Assembly (NCBI RefSeq): GCF_000152905.1
Contig: NZ_CH672421.1
Location: 1-64,000, forward strand
DNA from: Nitrobacter sp. Nb-311A
GTDB lineage: Bacteria; Pseudomonadota; Alphaproteobacteria; Rhizobiales; Xanthobacteraceae
Reading direction: 5' to 3'
DNA length: 64,000 nucleotides
The first letter of the stretch is position 1. The number at the start of each line of letters is the position of its first letter. Below are positions 27,148 to 37,009 of the stretch, one piece after another. A model generated the notes under the pieces. It had not been told where the DNA came from. It ran no database searches and worked only from the letters and a program-made list of their open reading frames with translations. The position numbers were made by a program, and so were the translations under genes.

Positions 27148-27357
27148 TCATTCTTTCTCGACGGTGATAGCAATTTCCGGGCAGTTGGCCTGTGCGAGCC
27201 ACGCCTTGTCTTCCAGCCCGGCTGGGATGGCGCCATTGCCGATGATCTGGGCGTTGCCTAGCTCGTCGAGTTCAAAAAGTTCTGGCGCCAGCGACTTACA
27301 CCGCGCGTGTCCCTGGCATTTTTCCGGATCGACGTGGATCCTGAGCGTGCCGGACAT
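27148..27357 (-). CDS. Small ferredoxin with a CxxHxxC...CP cluster motif
   Basis: 69 residues from ATG 27357 (MSGTLRIHVDPEKCQGHARC), preceded by AGGACG; the longer frame has an unlikely N terminus. The cluster ligands are Cys14, Cys20 and Cys59-Pro60, with His17 where 4Fe ferredoxins have cysteine. Ferredoxins with this CxxHxxC(n)CP motif were described as P450 partners in Rhodopseudomonas palustris HaA2. The cluster may be 3Fe or 4Fe. It precedes the P450 gene by 64 bp and should deliver electrons to it. Cytoplasmic. Confidence 0.9.
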   Translation of the reverse strand: MSGTLRIHVDPEKCQGHARCKSLAPELFELDELGNAQIIGNGAIPAGLEDKAWLAQANCPEIAITVEKE

Positions 27358-27716
27358 GCAGGGTCGTCCTTTGAAATGACAGGGTGTGATCGCCCGGCAA
27401 GATAACCCCGCTTTCCGCGTCGCGCCACTCTCGTCCCGGGCTCTTTGCATTATCGGGGGATAAAGATTATATCACATTGTTTTCATTATAATATCTGCGG
27501 TTGAGATTTTGCGGCCGCCACCATGTCGGGGCGAGCATCCTCGGTTCGGACGGCCCGTTTCTTGGGTATTTCGAATGAGGAATGGCCCGATGGAGTCGCG
27601 CCATTACCGATCCGATTCATGTCCGGCCGCTCATCTTTTGTGCATCGATGGCCGGCATTTCTTGCGTCGCAGCAAGAAAATTGCGACTGAAGAACCGACT
27701 TTTCAGGAGCCGCGCG
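27358..27716. other. Divergent intergenic region between ferredoxin and PEP carboxylase genes
   Basis: No coding frame is convincing. It must hold the promoters of both divergent units. An A/T-rich core at about 27455-27500 contains a TATAAT (27490-27495), but I see no matching -35 at proper spacing. Confidence 0.45.
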
Positions 27717-30503
27717 ATGTCCAGTCTGTTGCCGTTACCTCGTGCAGGTCAGTTGGAGTCTGACGCCGCCGTCCTCGATGAAAGGCTGCGCAACGATATC
27801 CGGCTGCTCGGGCGTATTCTCGGCGATACCGTGCGCGATCAGGAAGGGCCGGACATGTTCGATCTGGTCGAGCGCATCCGGCAGACCTCGATCCGCTTTC
27901 ACCGCGATGACGACAAGCCCGCGCGGCGCGAACTGGAAGCAATCCTCGACGGCATGTCGACGCAGGAAACTGTGCTCGTCGTCCGCGCTTTCAGCTATTT
28001 CTCGCATCTTGCCAACATCGCTGAAGATCAGAACAATATCCGCCAGATGCGCAGTCAGACCCTTGCGGGCGGGGTAGCGGACCAGGGTCGGCTGTCGCGC
28101 ACGCTTGCCTGCGCGCGTGAGGCCGGGTTCAGCGGGGCTGAATTGCGAGCCTTTTTCGACAGCGCCGTGGTCAGTCCGGTGCTGACCGCTCATCCGACCG
28201 AGGTTCGCCGCAAGAGCACCATCGACCGCGAGATGGAGGTCGCCGCGCTGCTCGATCGGCGCGAACGGATGCAACTCACTCCGGACGAATACGAAGCCAG
28301 TGAGGAACAGTTGCGCCGGGCGGTGCTGACGCTATGGCACACCAATCTTTTACGGCGAACCAAGCTGACGGTGCTCGACGAAGTCGCTAACGGGCTGTCG
28401 TTTTACGACTATACGTTTCTGCGCGAGGTGCCGCGGCTGCATTGTGGGCTGGAAGATCGCTTGCGGGACGCCTCCGAGGACGGCACCGCGAACGAGTTGG
28501 CGTCGTTCCTGCGCATTGGAAGCTGGATCGGCGGCGATCGCGACGGCAATCCCTTCGTGACGGCGGACGTTATGCGCGGCACTCTCCAACGGCAGGCCTC
28601 GCGGATATTGCGTTATTATCTTGATGAACTCCACGAACTTGGTCGCGAACTGTCGCTGGCTGCGGATCTTACGGATGTCTCGCCGGAACTGCGCGTGCTG
28701 GCCGAACGATCGGCCGACAAGTCGCCGCATCGTCGCGGCGAGCCCTACCGTCTTGCGGTGTCCGGCATTTACGCGCGGCTTTCCGCCACGGCCATAAAGT
28801 TGAAAGCCGACACGCTGCGCCCGCCATACGGTGCGGCTCCGCCCTATGCGAGCGCCGCCGAATTCAGCGCCGACCTTGACGTCATCCACAGCTCGCTGAC
28901 CGCGAATAATTCGGAGGTGATCGCGCGCGGGCGGCTACGCTATTTGCGCCGCGCCGCCGACTGCTTTGGTTTCCATCTCGCCTGCCTCGACTTGCGGCAG
29001 AATTCCACCGTTCATGAACGAACGATTGCCGAATTGCTCGATGCGGCCACGCCGGGCACCTCCTATCTGACCCTGGACGAGGAGGCCCGCATCGTCGTGC
29101 TGCTGCGAGAACTGCGCAGCGCGCGACCGTTGACGTCCCCGTTCATCACATACAGCGACGAGACGCTGGGCGAACTCGCGGTGTTTCATGCCGCCGCGGC
29201 GGCGCACGAAATGCTCGGTCCCGACGCGATCCCTCAATGCATCGTCTCGATGACCGAGGGCGTTTCCGACCTGCTCGAAGTCGCGTTGCTGCTTAAGGAG
29301 GCTGACCTCGTCGATCCCACGGGACACAGCGCCATCAATATCGTGCCATTGTTCGAGACCATCGAGGATTTGCAGGCCTGTGCCGGCATCATGGACAGGT
29401 TGCTGTCGCTGCCGGAATATCGCGCGCTGGTCGATAGCCGCGGCGGCTTGCAGGAGGTGATGCTCGGCTATTCCGACAGCAACAAGGACGGCGGCTTCGT
29501 CACCTCGGGTTGGGAGCTTTACAAGGCAGAGATCGGCCTGGTCGATGTGTTCGAGCGTCACGATGTGCGGCTGCGCCTGTTTCACGGCCGCGGTGGATCG
29601 GTCGGACGCGGCGGCGGGCCGAGCTACGACGCCATCCTCGCGCAGCCCGGTGGCGCCGTGAACGGCCAGATCAGGATCACCGAGCAGGGCGAAATTATCT
29701 CCAGCAAGTATTCCAACGCCGAGGTGGGCCGCAACAATCTGGAAATCCTCGCTGCTGCAACGCTGGAGGCCAGCCTGTTGCAGCCACGGCAAAGCGCGCC
29801 GAGCCTTGAATATCTCGACGCGATGGAGGCGCTTTCATCGCGCGCCTACACGGCCTACCGCAACCTAGTCTATGAGACGCCGGGTTTCGAGGACTATTTC
29901 TGGGCCTCCACCGTGATCAATGAGATTTCCACACTGAATATCGGCAGCCGGCCGGCGTCGCGCAAGAAGACGCGCAAGATCGAGGACCTGAGAGCGATTC
30001 CGTGGGTGTTCAGCTGGGCGCAATGCCGTGTGATGCTGCCGGGCTGGTACGGGTTCGGCAGCGCGACGGAGTCGTGGATAGCGGATCATCCGGACAAAGG
30101 CATGGGATTTCTGCAAGAGCTATATGCAGAGTGGCCCTTCTTCCGCATGCTGCTCTCAAACATGGACATGGTGCTCGCGAAAAGCTCGATCGCGATCGCG
30201 TCGCGCTATGCGGATCTGGTACCCGACGTGGAACTTCGCGAGGCCATCTTCGGACGCATCCGGCGCGAGTGGCACCTCACCATCGACATGCTGCTCGCCA
30301 TCATGGGGCAGGAGCGGTTGCTGGCCGGTAACCCGCTGCTCGAGCGCTCGATCCGCAACCGCTTTCCGTATCTCGACCCACTCAATCATGTTCAGGTCGA
30401 ACTCCTGAAGGATCATCGCGCGCAGTGCGAGGATGAGCAGGTGCTGCGAGGTATACAGATCACCATCAATGGAATTTCCGCGGGCCTGCGCAACAGCGGT
30501 TAG
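27717..30503 (+). CDS. ppc: Phosphoenolpyruvate carboxylase
   Basis: 928 residues from ATG 27717 ([20 protein letters not shown]), behind AGGAG; the frame runs upstream but without conserved sequence. Carboxylates PEP to oxaloacetate, replenishing the TCA cycle. Catalytic signatures are all present: [13 protein letters not shown] with His159, [10 protein letters not shown] with Lys590, and [19 protein letters not shown], the flexible Gly/Arg loop. Ends [12 protein letters not shown], the usual NTG-like C terminus replaced by NSG. Monocistronic; the amidase gene follows after 33 bp and could be co-transcribed. Confidence 0.96.
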   Translation: MSSLLPLPRAGQLESDAAVLDERLRNDIRLLGRILGDTVRDQEGPDMFDLVERIRQTSIRFHRDDDKPARRELEAILDGMSTQETVLVVRAFSYFSHLANIAEDQNNIRQMRSQTLAGGVADQGRLSRTLACAREAGFSGAELRAFFDSAVVSPVLTAHPTEVRRKSTIDREMEVAALLDRRERMQLTPDEYEASEEQLRRAVLTLWHTNLLRRTKLTVLDEVANGLSFYDYTFLREVPRLHCGLEDRLRDASEDGTANELASFLRIGSWIGGDRDGNPFVTADVMRGTLQRQASRILRYYLDELHELGRELSLAADLTDVSPELRVLAERSADKSPHRRGEPYRLAVSGIYARLSATAIKLKADTLRPPYGAAPPYASAAEFSADLDVIHSSLTANNSEVIARGRLRYLRRAADCFGFHLACLDLRQNSTVHERTIAELLDAATPGTSYLTLDEEARIVVLLRELRSARPLTSPFITYSDETLGELAVFHAAAAAHEMLGPDAIPQCIVSMTEGVSDLLEVALLLKEADLVDPTGHSAINIVPLFETIEDLQACAGIMDRLLSLPEYRALVDSRGGLQEVMLGYSDSNKDGGFVTSGWELYKAEIGLVDVFERHDVRLRLFHGRGGSVGRGGGPSYDAILAQPGGAVNGQIRITEQGEIISSKYSNAEVGRNNLEILAAATLEASLLQPRQSAPSLEYLDAMEALSSRAYTAYRNLVYETPGFEDYFWASTVINEISTLNIGSRPASRKKTRKIEDLRAIPWVFSWAQCRVMLPGWYGFGSATESWIADHPDKGMGFLQELYAEWPFFRMLLSNMDMVLAKSSIAIASRYADLVPDVELREAIFGRIRREWHLTIDMLLAIMGQERLLAGNPLLERSIRNRFPYLDPLNHVQVELLKDHRAQCEDEQVLRGIQITINGISAGLRNSG

Positions 30504-30536
30504 CATAGCGTCTATTATCCGTTTGCGAGTTCCGCC

Positions 30537-31886
30537 ATGCCGAATCACCCGACTCTGGCCACGCTCACCGCCGATCTAGCGGCGGGCCGTACCACGGCGC
30601 GCAAGCTCGTCGACGACTGCCTTGCGAAAATCGCGGACAAAGCAGGCGAGGGTGCGCGCGTGTTCATCCAGGCCGATGCTGACGGGACGATTGCCGCAGC
30701 CGATGCCATGGATAAGCTGCGCGAGGTTAGTGCCGCGCCGTCGCCGTACGCCGGCATCCCGGTTTCGATCAAGGATCTGTTCGACGTCGAGGGACAGGTC
30801 TCGCGCGCTGGATCGCTGACGCTCAAGGATGCGCCGCCGGCCGCGAAGGACGCTCCGGTCGTGGCGCGTCTGCGCCGGGCCGGCTTCGTGGTGATCGGAC
30901 GCACGAACATGACCGAATTCGCCTATTCGGGTCTGGGTATCAATCCGCACTACGGTACCCCGAAAAACCCTTGGCGGCGCGACATCGGCTATGTGCCGGG
31001 CGGGTCGTCCTCAGGGGCGGCAGTCTCGATCACAGATGGCATGGCATACGGCGCGCTTGGCACCGACACCGGCGGATCCTGCCGGATTCCGGCGGCCTAT
31101 TGCGGCATTGTCGGCTACAAGCCGACCGCGCGCCGCGTTCCGCTCGATGGCGGTATTCCATTGTCCGTCACGCTGGACAGCTACGGCCCGATCGCGCGCT
31201 CGGTCGGCTGCTGCGCCGTGTTGGACGCGGTTCTGACGGGCGAACCGATCGCGCAGGTCGTGCCGCGCCCTGTAAGAGGGCTGCGGCTTGCGGTGCCGAC
31301 CACGGTGATGCTGGACGATCTTAATCCCGCCGTTGCCCGAGCCTTTGAGCGCGCGCTGGACCGGCTGGCCGATGCCGGCGCCCTGATCGATCACATCGCC
31401 GTTCCCGAGTTTGGCGAGGTCGCGGCGCTGAACGTCGGGGGCGGGTTTGCCGCGGCGGAAAGCTGGGCGTGGCACCGCGCGCTGATCGCTGAAAAGGCCG
31501 AGCTATATGATCCTCGCGTCCTCAGCCGCATTCGGCGGGGCGAAAGCCTCAGCGCAGCGGATTATGTTGATCTGCTCACCATTCGCCGTCCGATCATCGC
31601 AGGTTTTGAGCGACGCGTTGCACCCTACGACGCGCTGATCGCGCCGACGGTGGCCATCACGCCGCCGGTGATGGCTGATCTGGCCGATGATGCGGCCTAC
31701 GTGAAAGCCAACATGCTGTCGCTGCGCAACTGCTCGCTGATCAACATTCTTGATGGTTGCGCGATCTCGCTGCCCTGTCATCGCGAAGGCGAGCCGCCTG
31801 TGGGTTTGATGCTGGCCGCGGCCGGCGGCTCGGATCGCAGAATTTTCGAACTTGCGGCGGCTATAGAGAAGATCGTCCGCGCCTAA
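30537..31886 (+). CDS. Amidase (amidase signature family)
   Basis: 449 residues, ATG 30537. Ser-cisSer-Lys triad visible: Lys79 in IPVSIKDLFD, cis-Ser157 in VPGGSSSGAAVSITDG, nucleophile Ser181 in LGTDTGGSCRIPAAYCG. Hydrolyses a carboxamide to acid plus ammonia. The substrate is not evident. It lacks GatB or GatC neighbours, and its sequence around SGAAVSITDGMAYGALGTD is that of free amidases, so it is not assigned as GatA. Starts 33 bp after ppc. Confidence 0.9.
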   Translation: MPNHPTLATLTADLAAGRTTARKLVDDCLAKIADKAGEGARVFIQADADGTIAAADAMDKLREVSAAPSPYAGIPVSIKDLFDVEGQVSRAGSLTLKDAPPAAKDAPVVARLRRAGFVVIGRTNMTEFAYSGLGINPHYGTPKNPWRRDIGYVPGGSSSGAAVSITDGMAYGALGTDTGGSCRIPAAYCGIVGYKPTARRVPLDGGIPLSVTLDSYGPIARSVGCCAVLDAVLTGEPIAQVVPRPVRGLRLAVPTTVMLDDLNPAVARAFERALDRLADAGALIDHIAVPEFGEVAALNVGGGFAAAESWAWHRALIAEKAELYDPRVLSRIRRGESLSAADYVDLLTIRRPIIAGFERRVAPYDALIAPTVAITPPVMADLADDAAYVKANMLSLRNCSLINILDGCAISLPCHREGEPPVGLMLAAAGGSDRRIFELAAAIEKIVRA

Positions 31887-32054
31887 AATGCCTGCCGGCC
31901 CCTGTGGGCGCCTCAAGGGACCGCTGTGCGGCGCAAAGTGCGGACCGCATATCACGACATCACCATTCCAGTGGGGTCCCCCGAGGCGTCTTTCAGCGTC
32001 GCCATATTGTTGAAAAATTTGTTGCACACCTTTTCTACGGGATCGGACGTGATT

Positions 32055-32079
32055 GGAACCATCTTCAGCGCGAAGTGTT
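32055..32079 (+). promoter_or_regulatory. EcfG-type (general stress sigma) promoter of hpnP
   Basis: GGAAC (32055-32059), a 16-nt spacer, then TGTT (32076-32079), one base from the alphaproteobacterial EcfG consensus GGAAC-N16/17-CGTT. It lies 57 bases before the hpnP ATG at 32136, giving a leader of about 50 nt. EcfG control of hpnP is known in Rhodopseudomonas palustris TIE-1. Function here is inferred from that and from the sequence match. Confidence 0.75.
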
Positions 32080-32135
32080 GAAGTGGAGCGTTAAACTGTC
32101 GAGTGCATTTGCACCGCGGTGCACGGGAAGGTGCG

Positions 32136-33728
32136 ATGAGGGGCGTAGGACAGTATGGTATTCGACGCGTTTTATGCGTCTTTCCCCGCTATACTTCGTC
32201 GTTTGGCACGTTCGAGCACGCCTATCCGTTGACCGGCGGTGTACAAGCTTTCATGCCGCCGCAGGGGCTGTTGCTGATTGCCGCCTATCTACCCGCCGAT
32301 TGGCAGGTCCGGTTTATCGACGAGAATATTCGCTTCGCCACCAACGAGGATTTCGAGTGGGCCGAGGCTGTGTTCGTCAGCGGGATGCACATCCAGCGCC
32401 AGCAAATGAATGATATCTGCCGCCGCGCCCACGCTTTCGCTCTTCCCGTCGCGCTCGGGGGCCCGTCGGTCAGCGCCTGCCCGGATTACTACCCATCCTT
32501 CGATTACCTTCACGTCGGCGAACTTGGTGACGCCACGGACCAATTGATCGAACGGCTGGCCCGCGATCCGTCGCGGCCGGACAGGCAGGTCGTGCTCAAA
32601 ACCACCGACCGGCTGGCCATGGATCAATTTCCGGTTCCCGCCTACGAACTGGCAGACATCAAGCGTTATTTTCTCGGCAGCATCCAGTATTCAAGCGGTT
32701 GCCCTTATCAATGCGAGTTCTGCGACATTCCGGGCCTGTACGGACGCAATCCGCGCCTCAAGACCCCCGAGCAGATCACCCGTGAACTCGACAAGCTGTT
32801 GGAATGCGGAATCAGCGGGTCTGTCTATTTCGTTGATGACAATTTCATCGGCAACCGCAAGGCCGCGCTCGAGCTTCTGCCGCATCTGATCGAATGGCAA
32901 AAGAAGACCGGTTATGTGCTGCGCTTCTCATGCGAGGCGACGCTGAACATCGCCAAGCGCCCAGAGATACTGTCGCAAATGCGCGACGCATTCTTTGCAA
33001 CGATCTTCTGCGGCATCGAGACACCCGATCCGGTCGCGCTGAAGGCGATGCATAAGGATCACAACATGATGGTTCCCATCATGGACGCGATCAGGACGTT
33101 GAACGATTACGGCATGGAGGTGGTTTCCGGAATCATTCTCGGACTGGATACGGACAAGCCTGAAACCGGACAACACTTGCTGGAGTTTATCGATCACTCC
33201 CAGATACCGCTTTTGACCATCAATCTTCTGCAAGCCTTGCCGAAGACGCCGCTGTGGGATCGTTTGAAGCGCGAGAACCGTCTGATCGAGGACGAGGGCC
33301 GCGATTCGAACATCGATTTCCGGCTGCCTTATGAACACGTCGTGGCGACCTGGCGCAACTGCATGGGCCGCGCCTACGAACCTGAAAAGCTTCTGGAGCG
33401 CTTCGAATATCAGATCCGCGAAACCTATCCAAAAAGGATCCAGCCGCGCACGCCGCAGCAGAGGTCATGGCGGAATATCAAGCTCGGCCTGACCATGCTT
33501 CGCAACATTTTCTGGAAAGTTGGCCTGCGCGGTGACTACAGGCGCGTGTTCTGGAAATTCGCGCTACGCAGGCTGGCTCGCGGCGAGATCGAATATCTTA
33601 TCAGCTCGGTTCTGGTCGCCCACCACCTGATTATGTTCGCGCGCTCGGCCTCTCGCGGTAAAACCAATGCTTCCTATTATTCGTTGAAACTTCGGGAAAC
33701 CGCAGGAGCCTCCGTTCCCGCGGAATAG
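32136..33728 (+). CDS. hpnP: Hopanoid C-2 methylase HpnP (B12-binding radical SAM)
   Basis: 530 residues from ATG 32136 behind GGGAAGG; an upstream GTG gives a weaker start. Methylates ring A of hopanoids at C-2 using SAM and cobalamin. The N-terminal 150 residues are a cobalamin-binding-type Rossmann domain (RVLCVFPRYTSSFGTFEHAY, VGELGDATDQLIERL). The radical SAM cluster motif is SSGCPYQCEFCDIPGLYG (Cys189, Cys193, Cys196). The hydrophobic C terminus suggests membrane association. It lies in the hopanoid island and behind an EcfG-type promoter, which supports HpnP over other B12 radical SAM enzymes. Subfamily assignment is by recognition. Confidence 0.88.
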   Translation: MRGVGQYGIRRVLCVFPRYTSSFGTFEHAYPLTGGVQAFMPPQGLLLIAAYLPADWQVRFIDENIRFATNEDFEWAEAVFVSGMHIQRQQMNDICRRAHAFALPVALGGPSVSACPDYYPSFDYLHVGELGDATDQLIERLARDPSRPDRQVVLKTTDRLAMDQFPVPAYELADIKRYFLGSIQYSSGCPYQCEFCDIPGLYGRNPRLKTPEQITRELDKLLECGISGSVYFVDDNFIGNRKAALELLPHLIEWQKKTGYVLRFSCEATLNIAKRPEILSQMRDAFFATIFCGIETPDPVALKAMHKDHNMMVPIMDAIRTLNDYGMEVVSGIILGLDTDKPETGQHLLEFIDHSQIPLLTINLLQALPKTPLWDRLKRENRLIEDEGRDSNIDFRLPYEHVVATWRNCMGRAYEPEKLLERFEYQIRETYPKRIQPRTPQQRSWRNIKLGLTMLRNIFWKVGLRGDYRRVFWKFALRRLARGEIEYLISSVLVAHHLIMFARSASRGKTNASYYSLKLRETAGASVPAE

Positions 33729-34083
33729 CGATCGCTCCTGATGCCCGACTTTCAGGCTGACAGATCGAGCGGTGAGCGAGCCGCGCCGGATAGACGGGCC
33801 GATGCGTTAAGGTGGCGCCCGACGCCGGGTTGAAGGCGAACGCCTGCGACAGCCAGCGCTCCGTTCCAACGCCGGTCCGAACCGAAATCATTTTGACGTG
33901 AGCGGTGCGGATGGCAGCATAATCTGCCTTGCTTGTAGTCTATCCGGGAAACGGCTAAACGTTGCGCCCGAAAATCGACGCATGTTGTCAGGATCGAGCG
34001 GGCCGCCCAGGATTCGCGGGTCCGCTCCAGGGGTCTTTCCAGAAATTTGCTCGGCGATGGTTTCACGATAGAACGGACAGCGC
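33729..34083. other. Intergenic stretch upstream of the extra RND exporter gene
   Basis: No supportable gene, hairpin or promoter is recognisable. Short minus-strand frames crossing it run into the exporter gene as antisense and are not coding. Confidence 0.4.
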
Positions 34084-36450
34084 ATGCATGAGCGAAATCC
34101 CGATGCTGCCGATCTGATAAAGCCGGCCAAACGGTCGCTCAGCATCGCTTTCGGATTCGAGCGGATCGGGCTGACTGCGATGCGCGCGCCGGTCCTGTCC
34201 TGCATCGTTCTGCTGGCCATGGTCATCGGCGCGGTGTTCGGGATCCAACGTATCAAAATTGATGATTCGCTTAGCCAGTTGTTCCGCTCTGATACCAAAG
34301 AGTATCGCCAGTACGAGGAAGTGACCAAGCGTTTTCCGTCCACTGAATTTGATGTGCTGGTGGTGGTCGAGGGCAAGACGCTGCTCGAACGCGACAATCT
34401 CGAAAAGCTGCGCGATCTTGTCACCGATTTGCAGCTGGTCGATGGCGTGCGTGGTCTGATCTCGTTGTTCTCGGCGCGTCAGGCACCCGAACCCGGCAAG
34501 CTGCCGGCGGCGCTGTTTCCAACCGAACTGCCCCAAGGCGCCGAATACGATACGTTCATCCAGACCGTAAAGTCCAACGAGATCATTCGTGGCAAGCTGC
34601 TGTCCGAGGATGGCACGCTGGCGCTGGTCGTGCTGTCGCTGGAGCCGTCGGTCGTCGGCGACAGCAAGCTGAAAACGACCGTCGGCCAAATTCGCAAGGT
34701 CATGAGCGATGACCTCGCCGGCACCGGACTGACCAAAGAGCTGTCCGGCGTGCCGGTGATGCAGCTCGAAATCCGCAACGCCGTGGAGCGTGACGGGATT
34801 ATCTACAACATTGCCGGCATTCTGGCCGGCTGTCTGATCGCGATCGTGTTCTTCCGCAAGGTATCCTTCATGGTGGTTGCGGCGTTTCCGCCGCTGCTTG
34901 CCATCCTGCTGTCATTAGGCGTGCTGGGCTGGGCGAATTTCAGCCTCAACATGTTCCTCAATGTGATGACCCCCCTCATCATGGTCATCAGTTTTTCCGA
35001 TTCGATGCAGCTGACGTTCGCGGCGCGCGATCGCCTGATCGCCGGCGAGGACAAATATTCCGCCTTTCGCAATGCCGTCCTCGTGGTCGGGCCGGCCTGC
35101 GTGCTGACCCACGCCACCGCCGGAATTTCCTTCATCGCGTTACAGTTCTCCAATTCAGATCTGATTCGCAGCTTCGGTGAGGCCGGCCTGCTGGCGACGG
35201 TCATCGCGCTGCTTGCGGTGCTCTCGCTGGTTCCTGTGTTCGGGGTGCTGCTGGTGCGCAACGAACGGCGTTTCGCGGAAAAGCTCAGAACGGCGGACTG
35301 GGGTGTGCAGGTGCTGCGTCGCTTCTGCGCCTGGATCGCGGAACGGATGGTGGGACACCCCGGTTTCTTCAGCCTGCTGGCCCTTCTGGTGGTCGGAGGA
35401 CTGGCCGTGGTCTACGGCAGCCTGGAGCCGCGTTACCGGCTCGCCGATCAGGTTCCGGACAAGCAGCAGGCGGTGGCGGCGAGCGGCCGTCTCGATGCCA
35501 AGCTCACCGGCGCCAATCCGATTGACGTCCTGATCGAATTTCCCAAGGGCGAGACGCTGTACTCGCCGCAGACGCTGGCCACCATCGCCGCGGTCCACAA
35601 GTTGGTGGAGGAGCAGGCCGGTGTCGGCAACGTCTGGTCGCTCGAAACGCTGCGGCGGTGGCTCGCCGAAAAGGCTGGCAGCCACGATGTCGAGACGCTC
35701 AAGGAATATGTCAGCGTCATTCCCAAGCATCTGGTACGCCGCTTCATCTCGGAGGATCAGACGGCGGTCGTGGTGTCGGGCCGCGTGCCAGACCGCGACG
35801 CGAGCCAGATTCTGCCGGTGGTGGAGAAGCTCGACCACGCGATGGATGCTGTCAGGACAGCGCATCCCGGTTATGAAATCGCCGTCACCGGCCTGTCCGC
35901 CATCGCCGCGCGCAACAGCGCCAACATGATCGAGAAGCTCAACCAGGGTCTTACGATCGAGTTCGCGCTGGTCGCGGTGTTCATTGGACTCGCATTCCGT
36001 TCGATCGTCGTGATGTTTGCCTGCATCCTGCCCGGAATTTTCCCGGTCGTGCTCTCCGGCACGGTATTATGGTCGCTCGGGGAGGGGCTGCAATTCGCCA
36101 GCGTGGTGGCGCTCACGGTGTCGTTCGGCCTCGGGCTGAGTGCGACCATCCACTTCCTCAATCGCCTGCGATCCGAGAGCCAGCCGGGGGTGGGCGCCGG
36201 CAAGGCGGTCGAGCGTGCGACCGTGCTGATGGGACCGGCGCTGATCCTCACCACCGTGGTGCTGGCCTGCGGTCTGGTCGTGACAGTGTTTTCGGATTTG
36301 CCGTCGCTGCGCCTGTTTGGCTGGCTCAGCGCTTTCGCCATGGTCGCCGCCTTGGTGGCCGACTTCCTGATCCTGCGCCCGACGGCGATGTGGCTGATCA
36401 CCTTTGCCGAGCGTTTGCAGGGCAGCAGCCAGGCGAAACCGGCGAATTAA
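34084..36450 (+). CDS. RND/MMPL family exporter, hopanoid-island copy distinct from HpnN
   Basis: 788 residues from ATG 34084. Two repeats of the half-size RND architecture: a first helix at about 36-55 (APVLSCIVLLAMVIGAVFGI), a periplasmic loop, five helices (NIAGILAGCLIAIVFFRKVS, GWANFSLNMFLNVMTPLIMV, and so on), then the repeated pattern from about 425. This is the MMPL/HpnN-like class that moves lipids or hydrophobic compounds; no adaptor gene adjoins. It follows hpnP by 355 bp and precedes hpnC, so a role in lipid or hopanoid traffic is plausible. A true HpnN is encoded at 46799, so this is a paralogue with unknown cargo. Confidence 0.85.
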   Translation: MHERNPDAADLIKPAKRSLSIAFGFERIGLTAMRAPVLSCIVLLAMVIGAVFGIQRIKIDDSLSQLFRSDTKEYRQYEEVTKRFPSTEFDVLVVVEGKTLLERDNLEKLRDLVTDLQLVDGVRGLISLFSARQAPEPGKLPAALFPTELPQGAEYDTFIQTVKSNEIIRGKLLSEDGTLALVVLSLEPSVVGDSKLKTTVGQIRKVMSDDLAGTGLTKELSGVPVMQLEIRNAVERDGIIYNIAGILAGCLIAIVFFRKVSFMVVAAFPPLLAILLSLGVLGWANFSLNMFLNVMTPLIMVISFSDSMQLTFAARDRLIAGEDKYSAFRNAVLVVGPACVLTHATAGISFIALQFSNSDLIRSFGEAGLLATVIALLAVLSLVPVFGVLLVRNERRFAEKLRTADWGVQVLRRFCAWIAERMVGHPGFFSLLALLVVGGLAVVYGSLEPRYRLADQVPDKQQAVAASGRLDAKLTGANPIDVLIEFPKGETLYSPQTLATIAAVHKLVEEQAGVGNVWSLETLRRWLAEKAGSHDVETLKEYVSVIPKHLVRRFISEDQTAVVVSGRVPDRDASQILPVVEKLDHAMDAVRTAHPGYEIAVTGLSAIAARNSANMIEKLNQGLTIEFALVAVFIGLAFRSIVVMFACILPGIFPVVLSGTVLWSLGEGLQFASVVALTVSFGLGLSATIHFLNRLRSESQPGVGAGKAVERATVLMGPALILTTVVLACGLVVTVFSDLPSLRLFGWLSAFAMVAALVADFLILRPTAMWLITFAERLQGSSQAKPAN

Positions 36451-36508
36451 GCAGGCCCGCAGGCAAAGCATATGCTGCCGGCCGTGGAAGCCGATTTTCG
36501 AATAATTT

Positions 36509-37009
36509 TCAGCGGCGTACCATGGTGATGGAAACGTTTCGGATTTCGCCTTTGGACGTGATCCAGACTGATTGCCGTTTGCTACGGGTGCGAATCGTGA
36601 GATTTGCGGCAAAGCCGGCGGCTTGCACGAACACCTCGATCTGGCCACCTCCCGCGCGGCCGCGCAGGGAGCCGAACAGATTGCGGCTGGCCTCGCTCCA
36701 TTGCCCCGTAATCTCACTGCCGTGGCTGACAACGTCGCTGGAGAGATCAAACTTGTAGCTGTCACTGGCGCAACGCAGGTTCTGGTTCAGGGCCATGCCT
36801 GTGCGGTCCACTCTGTAGGATGCCTTGCAGCGAATCTTCTCTTTCGATCCGTCGGACAGAGTGACCGTGCCTTTTCCAGACCAGTTTCCCGCGAAGCCTT
36901 CAAACGGAGTGGACTGGGCGAAGCTGGTGGGGGCGGACAATGCGAGGCCTGCGACAAGGCCGGCTGCGATAGCCGATTTCCGAATCAGCCTGTTGGCAAA
37001 CGGGTTCAT
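36509..37009 (-). CDS. Exported conserved hypothetical protein
   Basis: 166 residues. A signal peptide is clear: basic start MNPFANRLIRK, hydrophobic core AIAAGLVAGLALSAP, cleavage expected after SFAQ. The mature part is a small beta-rich domain: FEGFAGNWSGKGTVTLSDGS, EKIRCKASYRV, NQNLRCASDSYKFDLSSDVV, GQWSEASRNLFGSLRGRAGG. Two cysteines could form a disulfide. Periplasmic. Resembles hypotheticals that commonly sit in this group's genomes. Function unknown. Convergent with the RND exporter gene, 58 bp from its stop. Confidence 0.8.
   Translation of the reverse strand: MNPFANRLIRKSAIAAGLVAGLALSAPTSFAQSTPFEGFAGNWSGKGTVTLSDGSKEKIRCKASYRVDRTGMALNQNLRCASDSYKFDLSSDVVSHGSEITGQWSEASRNLFGSLRGRAGGGQIEVFVQAAGFAANLTIRTRSKRQSVWITSKGEIRNVSITMVRR

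Noticed and set aside
27490-27495. TATAAT as the ppc -10 element
   Set aside because: No -35-like hexamer at 16-18 bp and the site is over 200 bp from the start codon.
30537-31886. Amidase as GatA of the tRNA amidotransferase
   Set aside because: No gatB or gatC nearby and the sequence near the nucleophile is of the general amidase type.
36509-36758. Plus-strand frame crossing the end of the RND gene and the exported protein (36069-36758)
   Set aside because: Overlaps two better-supported genes and has Arg/Gly-rich shadow composition.
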